A DNA stretch of 64,000 nucleotides, from positions 1,302,001-1,366,000 of the forward strand of contig OZ240673.1 in the NCBI GenBank assembly GCA_965198755.1. The letters run 5' to 3'. Shown here piece by piece: positions 41,678 to 50,123 of the stretch. The translations under genes were made by a program, and so were the position numbers. The notes beneath the pieces are model-generated. The model worked only from the letters and a program-made list of their open reading frames with translations, was not told the DNA's origin and did not search any database. Numbering within the stretch: the first letter of the stretch is position 1; each line of letters begins with the position of its first letter. Origin of the DNA: BOG-908 sp963692875. GTDB lineage: Bacteria > Pseudomonadota > Alphaproteobacteria > Acetobacterales > Acetobacteraceae.

Positions 41678-42474
41678 CGCGCCAGCTCTTCGACTGCGCC
41701 GACGCTGAACGGTCCCTCGCACACCAGCAGAGGCGAGGGCACGACAGAGTGCCTGATGGCGCGCAGCGCGGGGTGCCAGGCGAGGTCGGTGGCCAACGAG
41801 GGGAAGCGTGCGGCCTGCTCGGTGACCAGCAGGTCCGGGTGCGCGGCGAGCAATGCCTCCAGCCCGATTCGGCCGCCGGTGCCGAGGTTGGTCAGGCCGG
41901 CCGCGCGCAGGACGGCGTCGCCGAAGCTGCCAGGGCCGGCGCTCCAGCCGCCCGCTTGCCAGAGCACCGCGGTGGAGTGGCGCCTCGGCACGGCCGCGAG
42001 GCGGCGCCACATGTCGGCCACCATGCGCGCGCCATCCAACCGCTTGCCGAGCAGGGATGCCAGTTGCGTCACCTGCTCGGCGATCTGAGTGAAGTCGGTC
42101 GGGTCGGCGAACTGGGCCACGCGGAGGCCGCGGGCGCGCAGCAGTGCGACGGTCGTTTGCGCGCCGTAGGTGCCGGCCAGCACGAGGTCGGGCTTGAGTG
42201 CGAGCACCGCCTCGGCGTCCGCGCGCACGCGCGGCAAGCGTGCCGCCTGTGGTGCGACGAACGACAACGCCGCATCGCGCGCCAGCGGTTCCAGGCCAAC
42301 AACCTCCTCAGGCGCCAGCAACACCGCCAACTGGTCAGTACACAGATTAAGCGAAACCACCCGACGCGCGTAGCAAGGCGCGCCGAAACTCAGCCCCAGC
42401 GCCAGGAGCAAAAGTTTTTTGCTTCTTTTTTTCAAAGAAGGCCTTGCTTCCTTAAAGCGCCAAAGCCCCATCAT
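41674..42474 (-). CDS. BtuF/FecB-like periplasmic binding protein with repeat-derived signal peptide
   Basis: A 266-residue helical-backbone metal-complex receptor. The mature part begins RRVVSLNLCTDQLAVLLAPEEVVGLEPLARD and has LKPDLVLAGTYG, the family's two lobes. ATG 42474 (or 42471) overlaps the end of the CDF gene. Residues about 8-20 (ARPSLKKRSKKLL) are the L arm of LR repeat copy 26, and LLALGLSFGAPCYA that follows is the hydrophobic core and cleavage site. So the basic n-region is repeat DNA, as in the three genes of the xox island. Confidence 0.88.
   Translation of the reverse strand: MMGLWRFKEARPSLKKRSKKLLLLALGLSFGAPCYARRVVSLNLCTDQLAVLLAPEEVVGLEPLARDAALSFVAPQAARLPRVRADAEAVLALKPDLVLAGTYGAQTTVALLRARGLRVAQFADPTDFTQIAEQVTQLASLLGKRLDGARMVADMWRRLAAVPRRHSTAVLWQAGGWSAGPGSFGDAVLRAAGLTNLGTGGRIGLEALLAAHPDLLVTEQAARFPSLATDLAWHPALRAIRHSVVPSPLLVCEGPFSVGAVEELAR
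42408..42451. repeat. LR repeat copy 26 (half copy, translated in the BtuF-like leader)
   Basis: CAAAAGTTTTTTGCTTC, a hairpin shortened to CTTC-T6-CAAAGAAG, and GCCTTGC. It ends beside the TAA stop of the CDF gene (42452-42454), and on the minus strand reads as ARPSLKKRSKKLL. Confidence 0.9.
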
Positions 42475-43327
42475 GCTTAGCCTTGTGCTCCGGCTCCACA
42501 TGAATGTTGACCACCAGGTGCTTCATGTCCTGCTGCAGTGCTCCCTCGATCCGGTCGCAGATCGCGTGTGCCTCATCAACCTGCATTGCGCCCGGCACCA
42601 CCAGGTGGAACTGCACGAAGGTTGCGCGTCCGGCCTGACGGGCGCGGATGTCGTGCACCTCGATGGCGCCGGCGCCATGGGTCACCAGCACGCGTTCAAT
42701 GCGCTCGACGGTGCCGTCGTCGGGCGCCATGTCCATCAGCCCGCCCATCGATTCGCCGATCAGGTGCACGCCAGACCAGAGCACGTAGACGGCGGTGGCC
42801 GCGCCGATGGCGGCGTCCAGGCGCAGGATGCCGGTCAGCAGCACCAGGCCCACGCCGGCCAGCACGCCGCAGGAGGTGACGACGTCGCCCATCAGGTGGC
42901 GGGCGTCGCCGCGCAGGGCCGGCGAGCGGACCTGGCGCGCGGCGCGGAACAGCACGCCGGCCCAGCCAGCGTTCACCACGGTGGCGGCCAGGTTCAGCAC
43001 CGCGCCCAGAGCTGGCGCGGTGAAGACGTGCGGGTGGCGCCAGGCGCCCCAGGCGTGCTGCAGGATGCTGACGGCGGCCACCACGATCAGGACGCCTTCG
43101 ATGACGGCGGCGACGAACTCGGCCTTGTCGTGGCCGTAAGGGTGGTTGTGGTCGGCCGGCATGGCTGCGAACCGCAAGGCGCCGAAGGCGATGCCGGAGG
43201 CGGCCACGTTGACCACCGTCTCCAGCGCGTCCGAGTAGAAGGCGGCACTGCCGGTCACCAGCCAAGCCGCTGATTTCAGCGCCAGCACGACAAGTCCGAC
43301 GCCGATGCTGGCGCCGGCAATCCGCAT
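42452..43327 (-). CDS. Cation diffusion facilitator (CDF) metal exporter
   Basis: 291 residues with six helices and a cytoplasmic C-terminal domain. Metal site motifs: FYSDALETVVN (helix 2 Asp), HNHPYGHDKAEF (His/Asp loop), LRGDARHLMGDVVTS (helix 5 HxxxD); the C-terminal domain HDIRARQAGRATFVQFHLVVPG and VNIHVEPEH is also typical. It exports Zn2+, Fe2+ or similar. ATG 43327 (MRIAGAS) chosen. It overlaps the BtuF-like gene, which links metal export to the importer operon. Confidence 0.9.
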   Translation of the reverse strand: MRIAGASIGVGLVVLALKSAAWLVTGSAAFYSDALETVVNVAASGIAFGALRFAAMPADHNHPYGHDKAEFVAAVIEGVLIVVAAVSILQHAWGAWRHPHVFTAPALGAVLNLAATVVNAGWAGVLFRAARQVRSPALRGDARHLMGDVVTSCGVLAGVGLVLLTGILRLDAAIGAATAVYVLWSGVHLIGESMGGLMDMAPDDGTVERIERVLVTHGAGAIEVHDIRARQAGRATFVQFHLVVPGAMQVDEAHAICDRIEGALQQDMKHLVVNIHVEPEHKAKHDGALAL

Positions 43328-43464
43328 TACCTTGTCCAACAGCCACGCCCCGTTCCGACGCCCGGAAGTTCTATCAGGCGAGGCGCGGCGCGAGGCAAGC
43401 GGTTCTTTCCCGACGACAGGCAGGCGCAGTTTTGCTTGCGGCGCGCGAGTGAGGCGTTGCCGGG

Positions 43465-43884
43465 TCACTCGCCGAGGAGGTGCAGGACGACCTGGCGGCG
43501 GTGCGGGCTGCTCCGGTGCTCGTAGAGATAAATGGCTTGCCACGTTCCGAGCACCATCCTGCCGTCCAGGATGGGCACGCTGAGCTGGGTTTGCGTCAGT
43601 GCGGAGCGGATATGTGCCGGCATGTCGTCGGCGCCTTCTGCGTCGTGGACGTAGAGCCCGCGTGCTTCGGGAGCGATGCGAGAGAAAAACGCCTCGAGGT
43701 CATCGCGCACGTCCGGATCGGCGTTCTCCTGCACCAGCAAGGAGGCTGACGTGTGACGGCACCACAGGGTCAGCAGTCCGGCTTGCAACCCGGTGCGGAG
43801 GTGGAACGCTTCGACAGGTGAAGTGATGTTTACGAGGCCGCGCTTGCGGGTGCCGACCTCAAGTGTTTCGACTGCCTGGCGCAT
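43465..43884 (-). CDS. yjbQ: YjbQ family protein (secondary thiamine-phosphate synthase)
   Basis: A 139-residue compact protein. It has CRHTSASLLVQENADPDVRDDLEAFFSRI, GADDMPAHIRSALTQTQLSVPI and GTWQAIYLYEHR, the signature of UPF0047/YjbQ, which shows weak thiamine-phosphate synthase activity in Escherichia coli; its main role is uncertain. It is probably a separate transcript. A short L-arm-like fragment (GGCAAGCGGTTCTTT, 43396-43410) lies downstream. Confidence 0.92.
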   Translation of the reverse strand: MRQAVETLEVGTRKRGLVNITSPVEAFHLRTGLQAGLLTLWCRHTSASLLVQENADPDVRDDLEAFFSRIAPEARGLYVHDAEGADDMPAHIRSALTQTQLSVPILDGRMVLGTWQAIYLYEHRSSPHRRQVVLHLLGE

Positions 43885-43954
43885 GGGATGCTTTTCCTCC
43901 GTTTGCGGCAGTCAAGGACGTCGGTGGCAGCCGCGACGCTGCCGGCAACGCACG

Positions 43955-44092
43955 AGCAAGGCAAGGCCTGCTTTTTTGAAAAAAAGCAGCAAAAAACTTT
44001 TGGTCCCGCTGTCGCGGAGGTTTCTGCAACGCGCGCTTAAGGGAACAAAAGTTTTTGGCTCTTTTTTTAAAAAAAGGAACCGTCTGCTTGTC
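43955..44092. repeat. LR repeat copy 27
   Basis: L arm 43959-44002 (CCTGC/GCAGC), CTGTCGCGGA centre with a TGCAACGCGCGCTTAAGG tail, R arm 44044-44088 (GGCTC stem with mismatch). It is between yjbQ and the acyl-AMP ligase gene. Confidence 0.92.
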
Positions 44093-44234
44093 TGACGCCG
44101 TTCAGGGTCTTCGATGCCCGGCCGCCATAAACGCATCGTTTGCTGGCAACGCGAGCATCTGCCCGGCGGCTTGGCAGGCAGGCACTCGAAGACGCTCAGC
44201 ATCGGTCAAGTACGCTCCGACCGGATGGCATCCA

Positions 44235-47021
44235 TCACGCCAGTTGCAGGCGTTTCTCGATCACCTCGCCCAACGTCACGTATCCCCGACCTTGCGGATC
44301 CAGCAGCGCGAAGTTGCGCAACACCACGGGTAGCTGGTCCTTCGCCTGGTCGAGGGTGAGTCGTCCGTCCTGGGACGCAGCCTTGCGGAACCGCAGCGCG
44401 AGCCAGTCGGGATCATGCCAGTCCGGTTTGATGCGGGAGACGACACGCCCGACGTCGCGCGCCATCGTGTCCGGGTGCAGCGTGGCTGCCACCATGTCGC
44501 GCAGCATTTTATGGCGGTGCACGTAACGCACCAGGTTGTGGCCACAGTTCGGCACCACCACCACGTTTGCTTGGCCGTGCGCCTGCGCCAGGCCGCGCAA
44601 CACCTCGTGCGAGCGGTAGTCACCCTCGGTGCCGTAGAGAAGGCAGTAGTGCACGCCCGGAACAAGCCGGACCGGCAGCTCGCTGCGCGCAACACCCGGC
44701 TTGCCGCGCACGGCGTAAGCCGGCGCCACCGCGTGCGGCACCAGTGCTAGAACCGAGATCACGTTGGTCAGCCGCGTGGCAAAGCGCAGCGCGGCGTAGC
44801 CGCCCATGCTGTTGCCGAACAGGATCTTCGGCCGATCGGACCGCGCGTTGATCTCGCGCACCACGTCTTCGAAACAGCTGATGTAGAAGTCCATCACCTT
44901 GTCGGTAACGTAGTACTGCGTCGAATGCCCGTTGTTGAAGCCGGCGAAGATCGACGAGAACGAGGCCATGTCCATGTCGCCGGGGATGGTCTCTTTGCCG
45001 GCGAAAACGACCACGTCCGGCCCGTCGCCGCCACCCAGACGCACGATGGTGGCGGCCTGGTTCTTGAAGATCAGCCGGTCGGCGGTCGCGTCGGCGGCGG
45101 GCCCCGCGCGCAGCAGCTGCTCCACCCGGTCTGCCAGCGCACCGACGTCGGCAAAGCCGAATATCTCCGAATCTGCGAAGCGTATGCCGAAGCACTGCTC
45201 CACGCGCAGGATCAGCGAGGCGTGTGAGAGCGAATCCCATCCTTCCACGTCGTCGGCTACCGTCTCGCGCCGAACGTCCATCGCGGGATAGCCGAACGCG
45301 TTCGCGATCACCGCCACGAGCCGTTGCAGGACCGGCAGGGCAGGATCGTCGGCCACCGTCGCGTCCGGCACCGCGGTCGCCGCTTCGGCCAGGTATTTCA
45401 CCTGGTTTGCCTGGCGGCTGATCTTGCCGCTGGTGGTCTTGACCAGCCAGCCGGGCTCGACGATGCGGCAGGCCTTCACCTCGATGTTGGTCTGTTCGTA
45501 GACCAGCCTGCGGATGCGCTTGGCCAGGTGCCGCGCGCCGGGAGAGACGGCGTCCGGGTCGCGCTCTGCCACCACCACCAGCTCGTCCGAGCCGGCGGCC
45601 GGGCTGAAGACGCCGAAGGCAACCGCGCGCCCGGGCTTGAGCGCCGGCACGCCGGCCACGATCGCTTCGACCTCGTGGGCGTGCAGGTTGCGGCCGTTGA
45701 CGATCAGCAGGTCGTCCGTCCGGCCGAGGACGTAGAGTTGTCCGTCCTGAACAAAGCCGCGGTCGCGGGTGTTGTAGAGCCCGTCGGCCAGCCGTTCGGC
45801 GGTGGTGAGCGGGTCGTTGAAGTAGCCGTAGAACAGGTAGCCGCCGCTCAGCATGATCTGGCCGGCGTGGCCGTCGGGGAGGTCACGCCCGGCCTCCTGG
45901 ATGCGCACGGAGATGCCTTCGAGGGGCGCACCGTTGCTGAGCAGGCGGACCGAAGCGCTGCCCGCCTCCGCCGGCACTGAGCGCCCGACGCTGTAGAGCT
46001 GCGCCGCGTCCACCTCGATTGCCGTGGGTCGCGTGCCCACCTCCGTCTGCGTCACCGCGAACACCGTCTCCGCCATGGCGTAGCAGACCTGCAGCTGGTC
46101 CCGCCGCACGCCGTTGCCAGCGAAGCGCTGGGCGAAACGGTCGAACGTCTCGGCGCGGCACGGCTCGGAGCAGTTAATGAAGGCGCGCACGCCTGAGAGG
46201 TCGGCGTCGCAGTCGTCGGGGACGCTGCGCACCAGGTGTTCGAAGGCGAAGTTCGGCAACCAGGTGAAGTGGCCCTGATGGTGCTCCAGCGCCTCGAACA
46301 GGCTGGCAGGCCTCGCCACCCACTCGAACGGGCTGAGGCAGGTGACCGTCTGCCCCAGCACAAGCGGCGTCACCGTTGCGGCAATCAGCCCCATATCGTG
46401 ATAGACCGGCAGCCAGGAGACGATGTTGTCGTCCGCCCCCATCCGCAGCCGGCGTGCGTAGGAGTCCACCTGACGCAGTATCGCGCGATGCGACAGCGCC
46501 ACACCCTTCTTCAGCGAGGTGGTGCCTGAGCTGTGCTGAAGCAGCGCCACCGCGTCCGCATCGGCGCGCGCGGGCAGCTCGCGGTGGTCATCGGCCACTG
46601 CGTCGATGGTCAGGATGCCGGCCCGGCCGACGATGCGGTTTCGCCGCATCGGCCCGGCATTTGCGGCGTCGGTCACCAGCAGCGCCGGACCGATCCGCGC
46701 GATCAGCGCCTGGTGGGCTGGCCAGTAGACGGATGGCTGCTGCTTGGCCGAGGGGCACGGCATGAAAGACGGCACCACACCGGCCAGCATGGCGCCGAAA
46801 AACGCGGCGACGCCGGTCACCTGCTGCGGCAGGAAAATCAGCACGATCTCGCCTGGGAGCAGGCCCAGTTCCCGGTAGCAGTTGGCGTAGGACAGGCAGG
46901 CGAGGCGGAACGCGGCGAAGCTCGTCTCGGTGACAGCTTGGCCGGAGACTTGGCGCCAGAAGACCTTGTTGGGCCGGTCGGCTGCGTGCTGCCGGATGAA
47001 GTGGTCGAGGGTTTCGCTCAT
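44235..47021 (-). CDS. Fatty-acyl-AMP ligase / acyl carrier / alpha-beta hydrolase multidomain protein
   Basis: 928 residues. The N-terminal 560 residues are an acyl-AMP ligase: P-loop-like LLQHSSGTTSLKKG (S164 region), SWLPVYHDMGL, YAMAETV, GRTDDLLIVNGRNLHAHEVEA. Next is an acyl carrier domain with phosphopantetheine site S597 in GWDSLSHASL. Then an alpha/beta-hydrolase-like domain with nucleophile elbow FGNSMGGYAALR (S738) and a late NCGHN His. The C-terminal 60 residues have an EF-hand-like NFALLDPQGRGYVTLGEV. This looks like a self-contained activate, load and release or transfer enzyme. No NRPS/PKS partner is nearby, and the substrate is unknown. Confidence 0.85.
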   Translation of the reverse strand: MSETLDHFIRQHAADRPNKVFWRQVSGQAVTETSFAAFRLACLSYANCYRELGLLPGEIVLIFLPQQVTGVAAFFGAMLAGVVPSFMPCPSAKQQPSVYWPAHQALIARIGPALLVTDAANAGPMRRNRIVGRAGILTIDAVADDHRELPARADADAVALLQHSSGTTSLKKGVALSHRAILRQVDSYARRLRMGADDNIVSWLPVYHDMGLIAATVTPLVLGQTVTCLSPFEWVARPASLFEALEHHQGHFTWLPNFAFEHLVRSVPDDCDADLSGVRAFINCSEPCRAETFDRFAQRFAGNGVRRDQLQVCYAMAETVFAVTQTEVGTRPTAIEVDAAQLYSVGRSVPAEAGSASVRLLSNGAPLEGISVRIQEAGRDLPDGHAGQIMLSGGYLFYGYFNDPLTTAERLADGLYNTRDRGFVQDGQLYVLGRTDDLLIVNGRNLHAHEVEAIVAGVPALKPGRAVAFGVFSPAAGSDELVVVAERDPDAVSPGARHLAKRIRRLVYEQTNIEVKACRIVEPGWLVKTTSGKISRQANQVKYLAEAATAVPDATVADDPALPVLQRLVAVIANAFGYPAMDVRRETVADDVEGWDSLSHASLILRVEQCFGIRFADSEIFGFADVGALADRVEQLLRAGPAADATADRLIFKNQAATIVRLGGGDGPDVVVFAGKETIPGDMDMASFSSIFAGFNNGHSTQYYVTDKVMDFYISCFEDVVREINARSDRPKILFGNSMGGYAALRFATRLTNVISVLALVPHAVAPAYAVRGKPGVARSELPVRLVPGVHYCLLYGTEGDYRSHEVLRGLAQAHGQANVVVVPNCGHNLVRYVHRHKMLRDMVAATLHPDTMARDVGRVVSRIKPDWHDPDWLALRFRKAASQDGRLTLDQAKDQLPVVLRNFALLDPQGRGYVTLGEVIEKRLQLA

Positions 47022-47076
47022 GCGACGCCATGCTGATGGTTGGCGTTCGAGCTATCACACCGGGGCTAAGTCACAA

Positions 47077-47193
47077 GAAAGCAAGCCCTTCTTTTTCGAG
47101 AAAAAGAAGCAAAAAGCTTTTGTCTCCGCTGTCGCGCGCTCGCCGGACAGTCGCCGACAGGGAGCAAAAGTTTCAAAAAAGAACTGCTTGCTT
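47077..47193. repeat. LR repeat copy 28
   Basis: L arm 47084-47122 (CCTTC/GAAGC), centre CCGCTGTCGCGCGC with a shortened GTCGCCGACAGGG, and an R arm missing its TTTTTTGGTTC part. It is between the acyl-AMP ligase and YqgE genes. Confidence 0.85.
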
Positions 47194-47195
47194 AT

Positions 47196-47879
47196 CTACG
47201 CATGTCCCGCAGTCCCAGACAGCAGGATAGGATCAACCTTGAGGATCGCCATTGCCCGGTGCCACTTCGTCTCGTGCTGGGCGTCGAACACGATGTCCAC
47301 GCTGGCCGGCGCGGACAACCAGGCGTTATCCATCATCTCGCGGTCCAACTGGCCGGGTCCCCAGCCGGCATAGCCCAACGCCAGGAACCCGCGTTGCGGG
47401 CCGCCGCCATCGGCAATCGCCTTCAGCACGTCGAGACTGGCAGTCAGCGCCACCTGCGGGTCCACCATCAGGCTGCCGTCGCCGGTCCAGTCCGCGGTGT
47501 GCAGAACGAAGCCGCGCGCCGCGTCCACCGGGCCGCCACGATATAAGTCGATCTGGCGCACCGGCGGCACGGGTGTCACGTCGAGCTGCTCAAGCAGGTC
47601 GCCGAAACTGGGGCTGGCCAGCGGCCGGTTGAGCACGATGCCCATGGCCCCGTCCGGCGTGTGGGCGCAGATGTAGATCACCGCCTGGGTGAAATGCGGC
47701 GTGTTCATCGTCGGCATGGCGATCAGCAACTGGCCGGTGAGCAGCCCCTCGGTCGGCTCCTCTGCTCCAGCCGGAGGTTTCGCCTGCCCTGACAACACGG
47801 TGCCGCCGCGCCCTTCGCCCAACCCGCGAGAGCCTGCCTGCCGTCCGCGCCCGGTAGCCGTCTGTTTTGCCCTCGCCAT
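47196..47879 (-). CDS. yqgE: YqgE/AlgH family protein
   Basis: A 227-residue cytoplasmic UPF0301 protein. After a variable basic N-terminal tail, the fold starts LLTGQLLIAMPTMNTPHFTQAVIYICAHTPDGAMGIVLNRPL, and FLALGYAGWGPGQLDREMMDNAWL is the diagnostic C-terminal segment. ATG 47879 is chosen. The biological role of the family is unsettled. Its start is divergent from the peroxiredoxin gene, with 154 nt between. Confidence 0.92.
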   Translation of the reverse strand: MARAKQTATGRGRQAGSRGLGEGRGGTVLSGQAKPPAGAEEPTEGLLTGQLLIAMPTMNTPHFTQAVIYICAHTPDGAMGIVLNRPLASPSFGDLLEQLDVTPVPPVRQIDLYRGGPVDAARGFVLHTADWTGDGSLMVDPQVALTASLDVLKAIADGGGPQRGFLALGYAGWGPGQLDREMMDNAWLSAPASVDIVFDAQHETKWHRAMAILKVDPILLSGTAGHA

Positions 47880-48033
47880 TGCCCCGTCCCGTGATACCGC
47901 TTTGCCGTGCCACACATGGTGGCTGGCCGGATGCGCACCATCATACAAACTGTATCACCCTGGCGCGGCGGCCAAGGTGACAGCGCGGGGCCGAGTGGCT
48001 AGAGCAACGGCCAGACGAACGGAGCCGACGCAC

Positions 48034-48513
48034 ATGATCAAGCAGGGTGACACGCTTCCCAGCCAGAAGCTGATGCAGGCCACACCGGACGGGCCGCGCG
48101 AGGTCTCCACCGAGGATCTGTTCCGCGGCAAGCGCGTGGTCCTGTTCGCAACCCCAGGTGCATTCACGCCGACCTGCTCGGCCAAACACCTGCCAGGCTT
48201 CAACGAGCACATCGGCGAGTTCAAGGCGAAGGGTGTGGACAGCGTGGTCTGCATGGCAGTGAACGACGCCTTCGTGATGGGTGCGTGGGCCAAGAGCCAG
48301 GACGTCAATCCGGACATCGTCATGCTCGCCGACGGGTCGGCCCAGTTCACCCGCGCGCTCGGGCTGGAGCTGGACTTGACGCAGCGTGGACTGGGCGTGC
48401 GCAGCCAGCGTTTCGCCCTCGTGGCCGACGACATGCGAGTGACTCACCTGGCGGTCGAACAACCCGGCGATTTCGACGTGAGCCGGGCCGAGACGGTGTT
48501 GGCCACACTGTAA
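48034..48513 (+). CDS. Peroxiredoxin, Prx5/AhpE-like glutaredoxin-dependent type
   Basis: A 159-residue thiol peroxidase: peroxidatic Cys in ATPGAFTPTCSAKHLPGF and the Arg of GVRSQRFALV, typical of the Prx5 group. It reduces H2O2 and organic peroxides using glutaredoxin or glutathione. No second catalytic Cys is clear (one in VVCMAVND is the usual partner position), so it may be one-Cys. It is a stand-alone gene; only a small non-coding gap separates it from the GIY-YIG gene. Confidence 0.93.
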   Translation: MIKQGDTLPSQKLMQATPDGPREVSTEDLFRGKRVVLFATPGAFTPTCSAKHLPGFNEHIGEFKAKGVDSVVCMAVNDAFVMGAWAKSQDVNPDIVMLADGSAQFTRALGLELDLTQRGLGVRSQRFALVADDMRVTHLAVEQPGDFDVSRAETVLATL

Positions 48514-48652
48514 CAAGCTCACCCCCCCGACATCTGACACTGTTACCAAGGGAGGGATATCAATCTAATATTTGTAGATGTTCGGGTTGCGTTCTCTTCA
48601 CATCATGGGATCGTTGACACAATGTAACCTCAGGTTGTGTTCCGGCGTGTGA

Positions 48653-49669
48653 ATGCACGCGGAAGCTGCTGGATCTGAGGTTTCGGAGCCGCGCGTGGAA
48701 GAAGGCTGGGTTTACGTTCTGGTCAACTCATCCACACCCGGCCTCGTCAAGGTAGGCCGGACCACCCGCTTTCCTGCGGAGCGCGCAGCCGAACTGTCCG
48801 CGGTCACCGGAGTGGCCACGCCGTTCATCGTTGCCTATGACCGCCACTTCGCCGACTGCCAGGCCGCCGAGCGCGCCATCCATGGTGAGCTGGACCGGCG
48901 TGGTCTGCGTGTCGCAGCCAACCGGGAATTCTTCAGCGGCACCGCATCAGACATCATCAAGGTGGTGATGGAGGCTGACAACCGGGTCGCCGGCGCGGAG
49001 CCGCAGGGAGGGTCGGTTGCGGCACGCCGGACGGCCGCAGCCCTGCTGGAAGCAGGTGACCTGGCGCTGCACGGGACCGGCGAGTCGATGCAGGACACCG
49101 GCGAGGCCGTCCGCTACTACAAGCGCGCGGCCGCCAGCGGCTCGCTCGAGGCCTGGGAGCGTCTTGGGGTGATCTACAATGAGATCTACGCTGCCAGGCG
49201 GGACCACGCGAGCCGACGGCGTGCGTTGAGCGCGTTGAAAGAAGGCGCACGGTTGGGCAATGTCTACTGCTACTGCGGTATGGCAGTGCTGTTCACCCTC
49301 GAAGGCCACCGGGCCAACTTTGCCAAGGCCTGGAACATCTTCTTCACCCAGGTGTCCGCGCTCGAGGAGCCAGATCAGATGGCGCGCTTCGCGCGTGCCT
49401 GCGTCGGCTACGTCAGCCTGTGCCAGGAGACGCGGATGGTGCCGGAGCACGCGGCGGACCTGCGCCGCGCCGGCACCGGCTTGCTAACGGCGCTGCTCGC
49501 CGAACTCGACCGCGTGCAAGCTGACCCTGCACAGCGGCGGCACGTCTCCGCCTGCCTGCGCTGGGCGTATACTGGCCTGCTGCCCGAGGGCGAGCAGGTG
49601 CACTCGCGGCGAACGTTGCGCCGGATCTGGCAGGATTGGGTGTTGCCCGGGAGGGCGGCCCACGTCTGA
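48653..49669 (+). CDS. GIY-YIG-like (T5orf172/MUG113) plus Sel1-repeat protein
   Basis: 338 residues. The N-terminal 95 residues fit the T5orf172-type GIY-YIG fold: GWVYVLVNSSTPGLVKVGRTTRFPAERAAEL, later AERAIHGEL and REFFSG. The rest is helical with Sel1/TPR-like units (DTGEAVRYYKRAAASGSLEAWERLGVIYNE; ALKEGARLGNVYCYCGMAVLF). The combination suggests a nuclease-like head on a protein-binding scaffold; no partner gene is adjacent. The ATG has only a weak ribosome site. Function unknown; defence or a DNA-related role is speculation. Confidence 0.75.
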   Translation: MHAEAAGSEVSEPRVEEGWVYVLVNSSTPGLVKVGRTTRFPAERAAELSAVTGVATPFIVAYDRHFADCQAAERAIHGELDRRGLRVAANREFFSGTASDIIKVVMEADNRVAGAEPQGGSVAARRTAAALLEAGDLALHGTGESMQDTGEAVRYYKRAAASGSLEAWERLGVIYNEIYAARRDHASRRRALSALKEGARLGNVYCYCGMAVLFTLEGHRANFAKAWNIFFTQVSALEEPDQMARFARACVGYVSLCQETRMVPEHAADLRRAGTGLLTALLAELDRVQADPAQRRHVSACLRWAYTGLLPEGEQVHSRRTLRRIWQDWVLPGRAAHV

Positions 49670-49722
49670 AGCAAGCGGTTCTGGCTTGCGAGTCACTCCA
49701 GAACCAAAGAGCTTCGTGAGCG
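49670..49722. repeat. Decayed LR repeat L arm
   Basis: GAAGCAAGCGGTTCTGG, then CCAGAACCAAAGAGCTTCGTG: the L-arm frame is kept but the A/T hairpin is replaced by other sequence. It starts at the GIY-YIG gene stop. Confidence 0.6.
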
Positions 49723-49785
49723 ATCTTGAGCAACATCCTGCAGACGCGGCGAGTCACATCAGGGTGGCATGACCCGGACCGAGAG

Positions 49786-50005
49786 CTTATACCAGTCGCC
49801 CCGGAATCTTGAGCATTCGAACGGCAAGGAAGACAAGGCCTTCTTTTCTGAAGAAAAGAAGCAAAAGACTTTTGGTCCGGCTGTCGCGGAGTCTCCCTCG
49901 ACGTGTACTTCAGGGAACAAAAGTTTTTTGGTTCGTGTTTTCAAAAAAGAACCGCTTGCTTCGCTTGTCACCGGTCAAAGCCTAAGCGGTCCGTATTCAA
50001 TCGCC
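49786..50005. repeat. LR repeat copy 29 with divergent outer ends
   Basis: Outer left CTTATACCAGTCGCCCCGGA, L arm 49832-49872 (CCTTC/GAAGC), CTGTCGCGGA centre, R arm 49917-49960, outer right TTCGCTTGTCACCGGTCAAA to CGGTCCGTATTC. The outer ends match those near 26095 and 62580. Confidence 0.88.
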
Positions 50006-50123
50006 CACGCCACCTTGCGCCTAATTTCGGCCGCCGCGTTGCGCACCGGTGACATCGCCGTTAGCTCACACTCAAGCAAAGCTGATGCAGGGCTTTACAC
50101 CTTGCCGGAAAGGGATGGCGTCC

